This document shows positions 32,175-40,203 of a DNA stretch of 43,797 bases, piece by piece. The position numbers and the translations under genes are program-made. This DNA comes from Gemmatimonadales bacterium (GTDB lineage: Bacteria > Gemmatimonadota > Gemmatimonadetes > Palauibacterales > Palauibacteraceae). The notes beneath the pieces are model-generated. The model saw only the letters and a list, made by a program, of their open reading frames with translations. It was not told the DNA's origin and did not search any database. The stretch lies in contig VXOJ01000056.1 in assembly GCA_009840115.1 (NCBI GenBank), forward strand, positions 1 through 43,797. Direction: 5' to 3'. How positions within the stretch are numbered: the first letter of the stretch is position 1; each line of letters opens with the position of its first letter.

Positions 32175-33893
32175 TCAGGCTTCGTACGTGGCGCGCCCGC
32201 CGACGACGGTGCGCAGAATCTCGATGTCCTTGATCGCGAACGGGTCGGCCGTGTGCGGGTCCTCCGCGAGGATCACGAAATCCGCCAGCTTGCCCGCGGT
32301 GATCGATCCCTTGATCCCCTCCTCGAACGCGGCGTGGGCTCCGTTGATCGTGCACACGCGGAGCGCCTCCTCGACCGTGATCTTCTGGCTCGGGCCCCAC
32401 TCGCGCCCCTGCATGTCGGTACGCGTGACCATGCTCTGGATGCCCATCAGCGCCTCGAACGGCCCGGGCGGATAGTCGGAGGCGCCCGCCACGGGAATCC
32501 CGTAGTCGATGAACCGCCGGTGCGCGAACATCCATTCCATCTTCTCCGCCCCGTACTCGCCCCACTTGTTCCCGTGGAAGTGGACGTAGGTGTAGAACGG
32601 CGTGGGGATCGCGCCCACGTCCCGGATCCGGCGCAGGAGATCGTCGTTCACGAGCGAGCAGTGCTCGAGACGGAAGCGGGGGTCGGCCTGCGGCATCTCG
32701 CGCTGCGCGCGCTCGAAGGCGGTGAGGCACATGTCGATCGCGAGATCGCCGTTCGCGTGGATGCCGATCTGCCACCCGTTCCGGACCGCGTCGTCCACCG
32801 CGTGGTGGATCCCCTCCTGATCCATGGTGAGGATGCCGAAGTCGTCGGGGCGTCCGACGTAGGGCGTTGACATGGCCATCGTGCGCTCGGAGGCGGAGCC
32901 GTCCGCCACGTACTTGATCCCGCCGACTCTCACCCACTCGTCCCCGAAGCCGGTCCGGATGCCCGCAGCCTTGAGGGAAGCGAAGAGGAAGGAAGCGTCG
33001 CCCGCGTTGGGGAAGACGTAGGCGCGGAAGCGGAGTTCGCCCGCCTCGTAGGCGTCCTGATAGCTCACGAGATCATTGCCGGCGCCGGTCTCGTGGACGG
33101 AGGTGAGGCCGGCCGCGGCCATGCGCTCGCCGATGAGGCGGATGCTCTCCTGCCGCTCCGCGCGCGTCGTCCCCGCGGGGATGAGGCTTTCGAGCGGGTC
33201 CTTGGCGTGTTCCGCGACGCGTCCGGTGAGTTCGCCGTTCTCCTTGTAGTACTTTCCGCCGGGCGGGTCGGGGGTGTCCGCGGTGATTCCGGCGAGTTCG
33301 AACGCCCGGGAGTTGTAGACGCCGGTGTGGCCGCCGCGGTGGGTGACGGAGACGGGGTGGTCCGGGACCGCGTCGTCGATATCCGCGCGCGTCAGCGGAC
33401 GCCCGTCCTCGAGCTTCGTGTCGTCGTAGAGGAAGCCCTGCACCCACTGGCCCGGCGGCGTGTTCTGGGCACGCTCGCTCAGCGCGCTCTTGATGCCTTC
33501 GATGGAGCGCACGTCGAGGCTCACCCGCTTGAGGTGCTTGGTGCCGGAGTAGAAGGGATGGTTGTGCGCGTCGATGAAGCCGGGGACGACGGTGCGGCCG
33601 GCGGCATCGATGACGTCGGTGCCGGCGCCGATGAGGTTCGAGACGTCGTCGCTCGAGCCCACGGCGAGGAAGCGGCCGCTCTTCACGGCGAACGCCTCGG
33701 CGCGCGGCAGGCCGTCGTCCACGGTATGGACGGTCGCGTCGCGGACGACGAGGTCCGCGGCGCCTCCCGCCCCGGTGCCGGCGGCGGCGCCGGATCCCCC
33801 TCCGGCGTCCCCGGGGCCGCAGCCCGCCAGCGCCGCGCCGCCCGCCGCGAGGCCGGAGATCGCCATGAAGTCACGCCGCGTGAGGTCGCTCAT
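32175..33893 (-). CDS. Tat-exported lipoprotein amidohydrolase (YtcJ-like), copy 1
   Basis: A 572-residue protein with the same architecture as its downstream neighbour: Tat/lipobox start (TRRDFMAISGLAAGGAALAGCG), Gly/Ala-rich spacer, VVPGFIDAHNHP, VTHRGGHTGVYNSRAFELAGI, GIHANGDLAIDM, FRLEHCSLV and VAGASDYPPGPFEALMGI. The last 160 residues of the two copies are nearly the same, while the N-terminal spacers and parts of the middle differ. They arose by tandem duplication and may have diverged in substrate. GGAGGG lies 8 nt before the ATG. Upstream, 48 nt away, is an exported cupin. Confidence 0.88.
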   Translation of the reverse strand: MSDLTRRDFMAISGLAAGGAALAGCGPGDAGGGSGAAAGTGAGGAADLVVRDATVHTVDDGLPRAEAFAVKSGRFLAVGSSDDVSNLIGAGTDVIDAAGRTVVPGFIDAHNHPFYSGTKHLKRVSLDVRSIEGIKSALSERAQNTPPGQWVQGFLYDDTKLEDGRPLTRADIDDAVPDHPVSVTHRGGHTGVYNSRAFELAGITADTPDPPGGKYYKENGELTGRVAEHAKDPLESLIPAGTTRAERQESIRLIGERMAAAGLTSVHETGAGNDLVSYQDAYEAGELRFRAYVFPNAGDASFLFASLKAAGIRTGFGDEWVRVGGIKYVADGSASERTMAMSTPYVGRPDDFGILTMDQEGIHHAVDDAVRNGWQIGIHANGDLAIDMCLTAFERAQREMPQADPRFRLEHCSLVNDDLLRRIRDVGAIPTPFYTYVHFHGNKWGEYGAEKMEWMFAHRRFIDYGIPVAGASDYPPGPFEALMGIQSMVTRTDMQGREWGPSQKITVEEALRVCTINGAHAAFEEGIKGSITAGKLADFVILAEDPHTADPFAIKDIEILRTVVGGRATYEA

Positions 33894-33941
33894 CCTGCGT
33901 CCCTCCGATCCCTCAGATAGCCGAGAAGCGAATGATCCACG

Positions 33942-34469
33942 CTACTTTAGCTCGACCAGTTGCTCGGGGTCCACGCGCACGACGATGTAGGTGATCGTCT
34001 CGGTGATCTCGCTGAAGCCGTGCGGCGACCCGGCCGGAATGATGAGCATGTCACCCGGGCCGATCTCCTGGCTCTCCCCGCCCACGATCCCGCCCACGGC
34101 GCTGGGGCCGGTGAGCGTCCGCACCGTCTGTCCCTCCGGGTCCAGTTCCCGCGCGTTGGACAGTTCGCCGCCCGTCACCAGCGTGCCGCGGCCCGAGACG
34201 ACGTAGTAGACCTCGGTCTGCTGGTGGTGCTGGATCGCCCCGAGCGAGGTGGTCGGCGGGCGCTGGACGACGCCGACCCCGGCGTTGTGTCCGCCCGCGT
34301 CGATGTGCCGGATCTGCTGGTCGCTGACCCGGCCCTCCGGCGCGTTCGCGATCGTGGCGAGGATGTCGGCCGCGGAGATGTAGGTGGCCGGCGGGTTGTC
34401 CGGGCGGTCGCCCGGCGCCGCGCTCCAGAGGACACCCGCCGCGAGGGCGGCGATGATGAGCTTCGACAT
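33942..34469 (-). CDS. Exported cupin-domain protein
   Basis: A 175-residue protein with a cleavable-type signal (MSKLIIAALAAGVLWSAAPG) and one cupin barrel. Motif 1 is GAIQHHQQTEVYYVVSGRG (metal ligands His-His and Glu), and motif 2 is GDMLIIPAGSPHGF (last His). It could be a metal-dependent isomerase or dioxygenase or a binding protein; the family does not decide. ATG at 34469 is preferred over a longer frame to 34532 because GGGAG lies 8 nt upstream and the signal peptide then starts at once. It is the first gene of the minus-strand amidohydrolase run. Confidence 0.82.
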   Translation of the reverse strand: MSKLIIAALAAGVLWSAAPGDRPDNPPATYISAADILATIANAPEGRVSDQQIRHIDAGGHNAGVGVVQRPPTTSLGAIQHHQQTEVYYVVSGRGTLVTGGELSNARELDPEGQTVRTLTGPSAVGGIVGGESQEIGPGDMLIIPAGSPHGFSEITETITYIVVRVDPEQLVELK

Positions 34470-34548
34470 GGTCCGGCTCCCGTTTCGATTCATGGAGACT
34501 GGAGAGATGAGACCGCCCACGACACTAAGCACCGCCGAGGGTCCCGGT

Positions 34549-34584
34549 CCACGGCTCGACCCACGGCTCGGTCCACGGCCTGTG
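34549..34584. repeat. 12-bp tandem repeat in a divergent promoter region
   Basis: CCACGGCTCGAC, CCACGGCTCGGT and CCACGGCCTGTG follow each other (starts at 34549, 34561, 34573) between the cupin and aminotransferase genes. Three copies at 12-bp spacing could be regulator half-sites on nearly one face of the helix, or simple slippage. Confidence 0.55.
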
Positions 34585-34595
34585 GGTTGGCCCGC

Positions 34596-34609
34596 GTTCC
34601 CGCGGGAAC
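34596..34609. promoter_or_regulatory. Perfect 14-bp palindrome between divergent genes
   Basis: GTTCCCGCGGGAAC is an exact palindrome, 12 bp after the tandem repeats and about 107 nt before the aminotransferase start. A second, odd-centred dyad, GTCTGT-G-ACAGAC, lies at 34676-34688. Both are plausible operators; no cognate regulator is encoded next to them. Confidence 0.4.
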
Positions 34610-34716
34610 GTGCTTGCGGTGCTTCGCTGTCCCGCGAACGGGTTGTGGACGTACGTTCCGAGGGGCGTTTCGGGGGTCTGTGACAGACCGGGTACGAGAA
34701 GGATCAGGAGGGACGG

Positions 34717-35982
34717 ATGACCGAGTGGAGCCGCCGCAACTTCGTCAGGACGGCCGCCGCCGCGGGGCTCGCGCTCCCGGCCGCGCCGGCCCTCGCCGCG
34801 ACCGACCCGAGGACCGCTGACGCCGCACCCGGGGCGGGTCTGAAAGCCGGCCCTCGTTCGGACGATGACCCGCTGGGGATCCGGGGCCAGTTCCCGGTCA
34901 CGGAGGAATTCGCCTATCTGAACACGGCTTCCACGGGCCCGCTTCCGCTTCCGGTCCGCGAGGCGCTCGTCGCCTATGCGGACGAGAAGATGACGTATCG
35001 GGATCCCGCGAGCCGCAGGCGCGCGGTGGACCGCGCGCGGAGCCGCTTCGCCACGCTGTTCGGCGCGGACGAGCAGGAGATCGCCTTCCTCTTCAACACG
35101 AGCGACGGCGAGAACATCGTGGCCAACTCCGTCGACTGGCGGCCGGGCGACAACGTCGTCATCGACGAACTCCACTTCACCACCGCCTTCGTCGTCTACC
35201 GGGAACTCGAGAAGCGGGAGGGCGTCGAACTCCGGATCATCCCCTCGCGAGAGGGCCGCGCCCACCCCGAGGACTACGACGCCTACACCGACGACCGCAC
35301 GCGGCTCATCAGCGTGGCGTGGGTCTCGAATCGAAACGGGTTCCGGTACGACCTGCCGGCGCTGGCCGAGATCGCGCACGCCAGAGGCGGGTACCTGTTC
35401 GCCGATGGGATCCAGGCGTTCGGTACCTTCCCGACGAACCTGCACGCCGAGAACGTCGATTTCGCCTGCGGCAACGGGTACAAGTGGCTCCATGCCGACT
35501 TCGGATGCTCGATCCTGTACGCGCGGAGCGAGCACCACGACTGGATGCAGCCCGACCGCTTCGGCCACGCTCAGGTGGCCGAGACGCTCCCGGAACACCA
35601 GTACCGGCTGAGGACGGACGCGCGGAAGTTCGAGCACGGGAGCCTCGCCTTCGGCCCCGTCGCGGCCATGGACGCCGCCCTCGGCTTCATCGACGAGGTA
35701 GGGCTGGCGCGGATCGCCGAACACACGCACGCGCTCGCCGGCCAGCTCCGGGAGGGGGCCGCGGACCTCGGCATGAAGCTGTTCACGCCGCCCGCCAACC
35801 CGTCACCGATCGTGAGCTTCTACCACGGGATGGACCCGGACGAACTCGGCGACGCCCTGCGCGCGGAAGGCGTGTTCTTCACGTTCCAGGAGGGAGGGGA
35901 CCTCCTCCGGGCCGCCGTCGCGATGTTCAACAACCGCGACGACGTCGACCGCCTCCTCGGAGTGATCTCCGCCCGCGTGTAA
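34717..35982 (+). CDS. Class V aminotransferase-fold PLP enzyme with Tat signal
   Basis: A 421-residue fold-type I PLP protein. The N-terminus SRRNFVRTAAAAGLALPAAPALA is a Tat signal, implying export already folded with its cofactor. The catalytic set is intact: FNTSDGENIVANS, the aspartate of FADGIQAFG (Asp230, Gln233) and the Schiff-base Lys256 in CGNGYKWLHADFG. Isopenicillin N epimerase-like and kynureninase-like proteins share this pattern, so the reaction is unassigned. AGGAGGG lies just before the ATG. It diverges from the exported cupin/amidohydrolase genes, suggesting related periplasmic chemistry. Confidence 0.85.
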   Translation: MTEWSRRNFVRTAAAAGLALPAAPALAATDPRTADAAPGAGLKAGPRSDDDPLGIRGQFPVTEEFAYLNTASTGPLPLPVREALVAYADEKMTYRDPASRRRAVDRARSRFATLFGADEQEIAFLFNTSDGENIVANSVDWRPGDNVVIDELHFTTAFVVYRELEKREGVELRIIPSREGRAHPEDYDAYTDDRTRLISVAWVSNRNGFRYDLPALAEIAHARGGYLFADGIQAFGTFPTNLHAENVDFACGNGYKWLHADFGCSILYARSEHHDWMQPDRFGHAQVAETLPEHQYRLRTDARKFEHGSLAFGPVAAMDAALGFIDEVGLARIAEHTHALAGQLREGAADLGMKLFTPPANPSPIVSFYHGMDPDELGDALRAEGVFFTFQEGGDLLRAAVAMFNNRDDVDRLLGVISARV

Positions 35983-36009
35983 GGCGCTGGGACCTGCAGG
36001 TCAGCGGGT

Positions 36010-36032
36010 CAGCCCCGGGTCGACCGGGGCTG
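36010..36032. terminator. Bidirectional terminator hairpin
   Basis: CAGCCCCGG (36010-36018) pairs perfectly with CCGGGGCTG (36024-36032) around GTCGA, between the convergent stops at 35982 and 36034. No T-run is seen on either side. The preceding GACCTGCAGGTC (35991-36002) is a second perfect palindrome. Confidence 0.6.
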
Positions 36033-36033
36033 G

Positions 36034-37545
36034 CTAGGCGCGGCGGACTTCCTCGCGGATGGCGGCGAGTTCCTCGGCCGCGCCGTCGGGGGGCTGGGTG
36101 AACAGGCTGACGCCAATGGTGACGGCGAAGCCGGCCGCGAACCCCGGCAGCATCTCGTACAGGTCGTAGAAGCCCTCCTTGAAGAGGACGACCCACAACA
36201 TCGTGACGAGGAAGCCGGCGATCATGCCGGCGAGCGCGCCGGCGCGCGTGGTGCGGGCCCAGAAGAGCGAGCACAGCACGACCGGGGCGAACGCCGCCGC
36301 GAGGCCGGACCAGGCGAAGAGGACGAACCAGAAGATCGCCCGCTCCGCGGTCAGCGCGAGCAGCAGTCCGGTCACGCCGAGCACGACCGTCACGGCCTTC
36401 CCCAGCACCGAAAGCGCCCGCTGCCGGGCGTCGGGCCGGAAGATCTTCTGATAGACGTCCCGCACCGCCGCGGAGGAGGCGAGGATGAGCAGGGAATCGG
36501 CGGTCGACATGATGGCGGCGAGGACGACGACGAGGACGAGACCCGTGAACAGGTCGGGCAGCAGTCCCGCGGCCATGGCGGGGAGGGCCGTCTCGGGGTC
36601 GGCGAGGGCCGGGTAGAGGACGCGGGCGGCCATCCCGGTGAACACGGCCCCCAGGTCGAACACGATGATGCAGCCGACGGCGATCGGCCCCGCCTTCCGG
36701 ATCTCGCGCTGGTCCCGCGCCGCGAGGAAACGCGCCAGGAGCTGCGGGGCGCCGAGGAACGCGAGTCCGACGCCCACGAACCCGGCCGCGCTCGCGATCC
36801 CGAGCGGCGTGAGTCCCAGCCCTCCGCCGAGCCGCAGGAGGTCCGAACCGGACGCCTGGAGTCCCTCGAACACGGCGAGAGGCTCGGCCGCGCGCAGCCC
36901 GTCCATGAGCGCGCCCCAGCCTCCCACCGCGCCGATGCCGACGAAGGGCAGGATGAGGAGGCACGCGAACATGAGCACGCCCTGGGCGAAGTCGGAATAC
37001 GCGACCGCCTTGAACCCGCCCACGACGGTATAGAAGAGGACGACGGCGAGGCCGAGCCCGACGCCCACGCCGTAGCCGGTGCCGAGGAAGGAATCGAACG
37101 CCTTCCCGGTCGCCGTGAGTTGCGCTCCCACGTAGAAGGCGACCATGGAGAGGACGATGGCGGCCCCGACGATGCGGAAGCTGTGCGTCTTGTCCCGGAA
37201 GCGGTCCTCGAGGTAGTCGGGGACGGTGATCGAGCCGTAGCGGTCGGTGAACGCCTTGAACGGCCGCGCCACGAAAGCCCACGCAAGCGCGACGCCGAGC
37301 ACCTCGCCCAGCACGACCCACAGCGCGTGCATGCCGAGCGCGTACCCGATTCCCGTGAGCCCCAACAGGAGCCAGGCGCTCTCGCCGGTCGCGTTCGACG
37401 AGAAGGCGAGGACCCACGACGGGAGCTTCTTGCCCGCGGCGTAGTAGCCCTTCACGTCGTGCGATTCCTTGCCACCCCACACGCCGATGACGAGCAGGAA
37501 GAGGAGGTAGACGACCACGACGCCGATGATCACGGGAGAGGGCAT
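36034..37545 (-). CDS. Sodium:solute symporter (PutP-like)
   Basis: A 503-residue SSS-family transporter with about 13 membrane helices. Typical stretches: GGKESHDVKGYYAAGKKLPSWVLAFSSNATGESAWLLLG (the SxESAWLLLG block resembles the proline permease PutP), TVPDYLEDRF, GAQLTATGKAFDSF and LFYTVVGGFKAVAYSDFAQG. It couples Na+ entry to uptake of proline or another small solute. Substrate assignment by similarity only. It is transcribed away from the YciI/dioxygenase genes across 175 nt and shares the hairpin at 36010 with the aminotransferase gene. Confidence 0.9.
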   Translation of the reverse strand: MPSPVIIGVVVVYLLFLLVIGVWGGKESHDVKGYYAAGKKLPSWVLAFSSNATGESAWLLLGLTGIGYALGMHALWVVLGEVLGVALAWAFVARPFKAFTDRYGSITVPDYLEDRFRDKTHSFRIVGAAIVLSMVAFYVGAQLTATGKAFDSFLGTGYGVGVGLGLAVVLFYTVVGGFKAVAYSDFAQGVLMFACLLILPFVGIGAVGGWGALMDGLRAAEPLAVFEGLQASGSDLLRLGGGLGLTPLGIASAAGFVGVGLAFLGAPQLLARFLAARDQREIRKAGPIAVGCIIVFDLGAVFTGMAARVLYPALADPETALPAMAAGLLPDLFTGLVLVVVLAAIMSTADSLLILASSAAVRDVYQKIFRPDARQRALSVLGKAVTVVLGVTGLLLALTAERAIFWFVLFAWSGLAAAFAPVVLCSLFWARTTRAGALAGMIAGFLVTMLWVVLFKEGFYDLYEMLPGFAAGFAVTIGVSLFTQPPDGAAEELAAIREEVRRA

Positions 37546-37720
37546 TCACGCCTCCGTTCGAGTGTTACCGGAACTGCTGACGACATACGTTCCACCGGGA
37601 ACCCGCCGCTGACAACCGTCGCCCGTCGAGCGTTGCGTGAACCCCAACCGGGACCGCAGCTTGACGGCTTGAGCGGTGGGATACCAACCGTGATGGGACA
37701 CAGGCCAGAGAGGTGCGTCC

Positions 37721-38020
37721 ATGTACGTCGCTGCATTCATCACCGATAAACCCGGGGCGGCGCAGGCGCGGGACGAAACGCGCCCGGCGTTCCTTGAGTA
37801 TCTCCGCAGTCATCCGGCCCACCCGGATGTCGTCGTGCATCACGGCGGGCCCACGCTCGGCGACGATGGCGAGAGCATTGTCGGACGGCTGATCGTGATG
37901 GAGGCACCCTCGGTCGAGGCGGCGCGCGCGTTCCTGGCCGACAGCCCCTTCGCCAAGGCGAACGTATTCGCCGAATGCCATGTCCACGCGTGGGACTGGA
38001 TGACGGGGCGTCCCGGCTAG
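37721..38020 (+). CDS. YciI-like protein
   Basis: A 99-residue ferredoxin-like alpha/beta-barrel protein (MYVAAFITDKPGAAQARDETRPAFLEYLRSHP..., VVVHHGGPTLGDDGESIVGRLIVMEAPSVEAARAFLADSPFAKANVF). The His and Asp of family active sites are plausibly the HHGG and DSPF parts. Known relatives of this fold include dehydrochlorinases and muconolactone-isomerase-like proteins. It ends 10 nt before the dioxygenase alpha start, so it may act on the dioxygenase product. ATG preceded by GAGAGG. Confidence 0.82.
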   Translation: MYVAAFITDKPGAAQARDETRPAFLEYLRSHPAHPDVVVHHGGPTLGDDGESIVGRLIVMEAPSVEAARAFLADSPFAKANVFAECHVHAWDWMTGRPG

Positions 38021-38030
38021 CAAACCGTCG

Positions 38031-39314
38031 GTGGACATCAAGGATCTGATCGTCGACGACCGGGATCGCGGGGTTTTCCGGGTCCACCGGTCGTGCATGA
38101 CGTCCGCCGGTCTGTTCGAGCAGGAACGGGAACGGGTTCTCGACCGCTGCTGGATCTACCTGGGGCACGAATCGGAAGTGGAGGCCCCGGGAGACTACCG
38201 CCGCCGCACGGTCGCCGGCCGACCGCTGTTCTTCATCCGCGGCAAGGACGGTCAGGTGCGGGTGTTCCTCAATTCCTGTCCGCACCGCGGCGCGATGATC
38301 TGCCGCCGCGACGCCGGGAACGCCGGGGTCCTGCAGTGCTTCTATCACGCCTGGTCGTTCAGCACCGACGGCGATCTGATCGGCGTCCCCGGCGAAGATG
38401 CCTACGGCCCCCACTTCGACCGGACGGAGTTCTGCCTGAAGGCACCACCCAGAGTCGACAGCTACCGAGGCTTCCATTTCGTGAGCTTCAACCCGCATGT
38501 CGAAGATCTGGTCACCTACCTGGCGGGGGCCCGAGACTACCTTGACCTGGTCGTCGACCAGGCCGAGGAGGGCATGCGGGTCGTTCCCGGTTCCAACAGG
38601 TACACGATCAAGGCCAACTGGAAGCTGCTGGCCGAGAACAGCCTGGACGGATACCACCTCGTCCCGACCCATCGAACCTACGTGGACTACATCGCCGGTT
38701 TCGGGACGGACGACAGCGGAGACACCGTGTCTGCTCGTCCGCCGGGCGCCGCGAAGGCCCTGGGCGGCGGCCACTGCGTGTCGGAGAACATCTCCCGGAA
38801 CGGCCGTCCCATCGCCCGCTGGCACCCCGTATTCGGCGAGGAGGCCAGGGAGCGCATTTCGCTCGTGCGCCGGCGGCTGGTAGAAAAATACGGGGAAGAG
38901 CGCACCTACCGGATGGCCGACACGTCCCGGAATCTGCTCATCTATCCGAATCTGCTGATCATGGACTTCGTGGCCATCAGCATCCGATACATCGAACCGG
39001 TGGCGCCGGACAGGATGGACGTCACGGCCTGGCATCTCGTGCCCAGGGAGGAGTCGGGTCCCGCGCTGGCCACCCGACTCGACAGTTATCTGACGTTTCT
39101 CGGACCGGGCGGCTTTGCCACGCCCGATGACGTGGAAGTCCTCGAATCGTGTCAGGCCGGCTTCCGCGCCACCGAGGCCGAGTGGTCCGACATCTCGAGG
39201 GGCATGCTGAATCCGAGCCCGGGCACGTCGGACGAACTCCAGATGCGGGGATTCTGGCGGCAGTGGCACGCCCACATGCAGGGCCGGAACACGACCAATG
39301 TGCAGGACCGGTAG
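38031..39314 (+). CDS. Aromatic-ring-hydroxylating dioxygenase, alpha (Rieske) subunit
   Basis: A 427-residue oxygenase subunit. The Rieske [2Fe-2S] ligands are Cys83, His85, Cys103 and His106 (SCPHRGAMIC...CFYHAW). The mononuclear-iron site includes His209 and His214 in NSLDGYHLVPTHRTY, with Asp206 as the usual electron bridge. These enzymes add O2 across an aromatic ring to give a cis-diol. Reductase and ferredoxin genes are not in the window and must be supplied from elsewhere. GTG start without a clear ribosome-binding site; coupling to the YciI-like gene 10 nt upstream is likely. The beta subunit overlaps its end by 17 nt. Confidence 0.92.
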   Translation: MDIKDLIVDDRDRGVFRVHRSCMTSAGLFEQERERVLDRCWIYLGHESEVEAPGDYRRRTVAGRPLFFIRGKDGQVRVFLNSCPHRGAMICRRDAGNAGVLQCFYHAWSFSTDGDLIGVPGEDAYGPHFDRTEFCLKAPPRVDSYRGFHFVSFNPHVEDLVTYLAGARDYLDLVVDQAEEGMRVVPGSNRYTIKANWKLLAENSLDGYHLVPTHRTYVDYIAGFGTDDSGDTVSARPPGAAKALGGGHCVSENISRNGRPIARWHPVFGEEARERISLVRRRLVEKYGEERTYRMADTSRNLLIYPNLLIMDFVAISIRYIEPVAPDRMDVTAWHLVPREESGPALATRLDSYLTFLGPGGFATPDDVEVLESCQAGFRATEAEWSDISRGMLNPSPGTSDELQMRGFWRQWHAHMQGRNTTNVQDR

Positions 39315-39786
39315 CCTGCGGAATCAGGTGGAGGACTTCCTGTTCAGGGAAGCGGCACTCCTGGACGAGTGGAGGTTGGACGAGTGGGTCGATCTGTTTA
39401 CGGACGACGCCCGGTACGTGGTCCCCTCCACGGATCTGCCGGAAGGGGATCCCGCTCGCGACCTCGTGTTCATCGACGACGACATCGTCCGCCTGCGCGC
39501 CCGGGTGGCGCGGCTGAACAGCCGCCATTCGCACCGCGAGTCTCCGCGGTCGCGGACCCGCCGGTTCGTTTCGAACGTGCGGGTTGAAGAAACCGGCGAT
39601 GGGGAACTCCGGGTCTCCGCAAACGTCCTGGTTTACCGGTTCCGTAGCGGCGAGGGAGCGCCTTACGTCGGCGCCATCGAGTACATCCTCAGGAGGGACG
39701 GCGGGGACTTGAGAATCGCCTACCGCCGCGCGGTGCTCGATCTGGAAGACCTCGCCTGGCACGGTGCGGTGAGCATCATCCTCTGA
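39298..39786 (+). CDS. Aromatic-ring-hydroxylating dioxygenase, beta subunit
   Basis: A 162-residue SnoaL/NTF2-like protein (QVEDFLFREAALLDEWRLDEWVDLFTDDARYVVPSTD..., HRESPRSRTRRFVSNVRVEETGDGELRVSANVLVYRFR) of the normal length for ring-hydroxylase beta chains, which stabilise the alpha3beta3 hexamer. The ATG at 39298 lies inside the alpha gene, so production is coupled. A later start around VEDFLF is possible. It is the last high-GC gene before the base composition drops. Confidence 0.9.
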   Translation: MCRTGSLRNQVEDFLFREAALLDEWRLDEWVDLFTDDARYVVPSTDLPEGDPARDLVFIDDDIVRLRARVARLNSRHSHRESPRSRTRRFVSNVRVEETGDGELRVSANVLVYRFRSGEGAPYVGAIEYILRRDGGDLRIAYRRAVLDLEDLAWHGAVSIIL

Positions 39787-40203
39787 AGCCTTCGGTCGGG
39801 GTGACGTTATAGCGGACGACACGAAGATTCGCCGCCCTCCGGGGAGGACGACGGCAGGCCCGGCGACCGGTCCACCGCAACCTTGCGGAGCCCGTTGACG
39901 AGCGAACGGCTGCTGAGGTTCTACGGCACGACCGCGCTCGCCGTTGACGCGAAGGCGACATCCTCGCGCTCACGGCGTCCTATGCGGCGACGGCGCGCTG
40001 AGCTCCCCCACATGTCACCACTTGACTGAAACGTCCACCTGCTTCCCCTGAGCCTCCGCACGGAATACCTTCTTCCATCCTTCGTCGCTAAGCATCTGAA
40101 CTGGAGTCTGTCGGCGATTCTCGGCCATGCGATCCAACACTACTCACGAGCTCATCAACTAGCGGTCAAAGCCCACGCCGAGCCCCTTATCCCCTAGGTA
40201 CCT
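39787..40203. other. Gene-poor junction with possible decayed coding sequence
   Basis: This 417-nt stretch lies between the dioxygenase genes and the lower-GC cassette. On the plus strand, 39885-39948 reads LTSERLLRFYGTTALAVDA, and after a one-base shift GDILALTASYAATAR then a stop at about 40003, which looks like the frameshifted end of an old gene of unknown family. From about 40010 GC falls. A 37-codon minus-strand frame lies at 40015-40128. No tRNA or attachment site was recognised. Confidence 0.35.
40015..40128 (-). CDS. Possible small protein, 37 residues
   Basis: The frame reads MAENRRQTPVQMLSDEGWKK and continues to VDVSVKW, with an ATG at 40126-40128. It is hydrophilic and has no recognised family. 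It sits in the lower-GC segment, divergent from the pentapeptide-repeat gene 75 nt away. It may be a real small gene, a remnant, or chance. Confidence 0.3.
   Translation of the reverse strand: MAENRRQTPVQMLSDEGWKKVFRAEAQGKQVDVSVKW

Noticed and set aside
29930..32233. Long plus-strand open frame opposite the first amidohydrolase gene
   Set aside because: Its product is Arg/Val/His/Asp-rich with no family pattern, while the minus strand encodes a clear hydrolase; it is an antisense shadow of high-GC codons.
34500..34532. Upstream start for the cupin gene
   Set aside because: The added 21 residues precede a good signal peptide and ribosome-binding site at 34469.
37661..37690. TTGACG as a promoter for the YciI/dioxygenase genes
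   Set aside because: The -35 match is good but no acceptable -10 lies 16-18 nt downstream; the nearest, GATACC, is too close.
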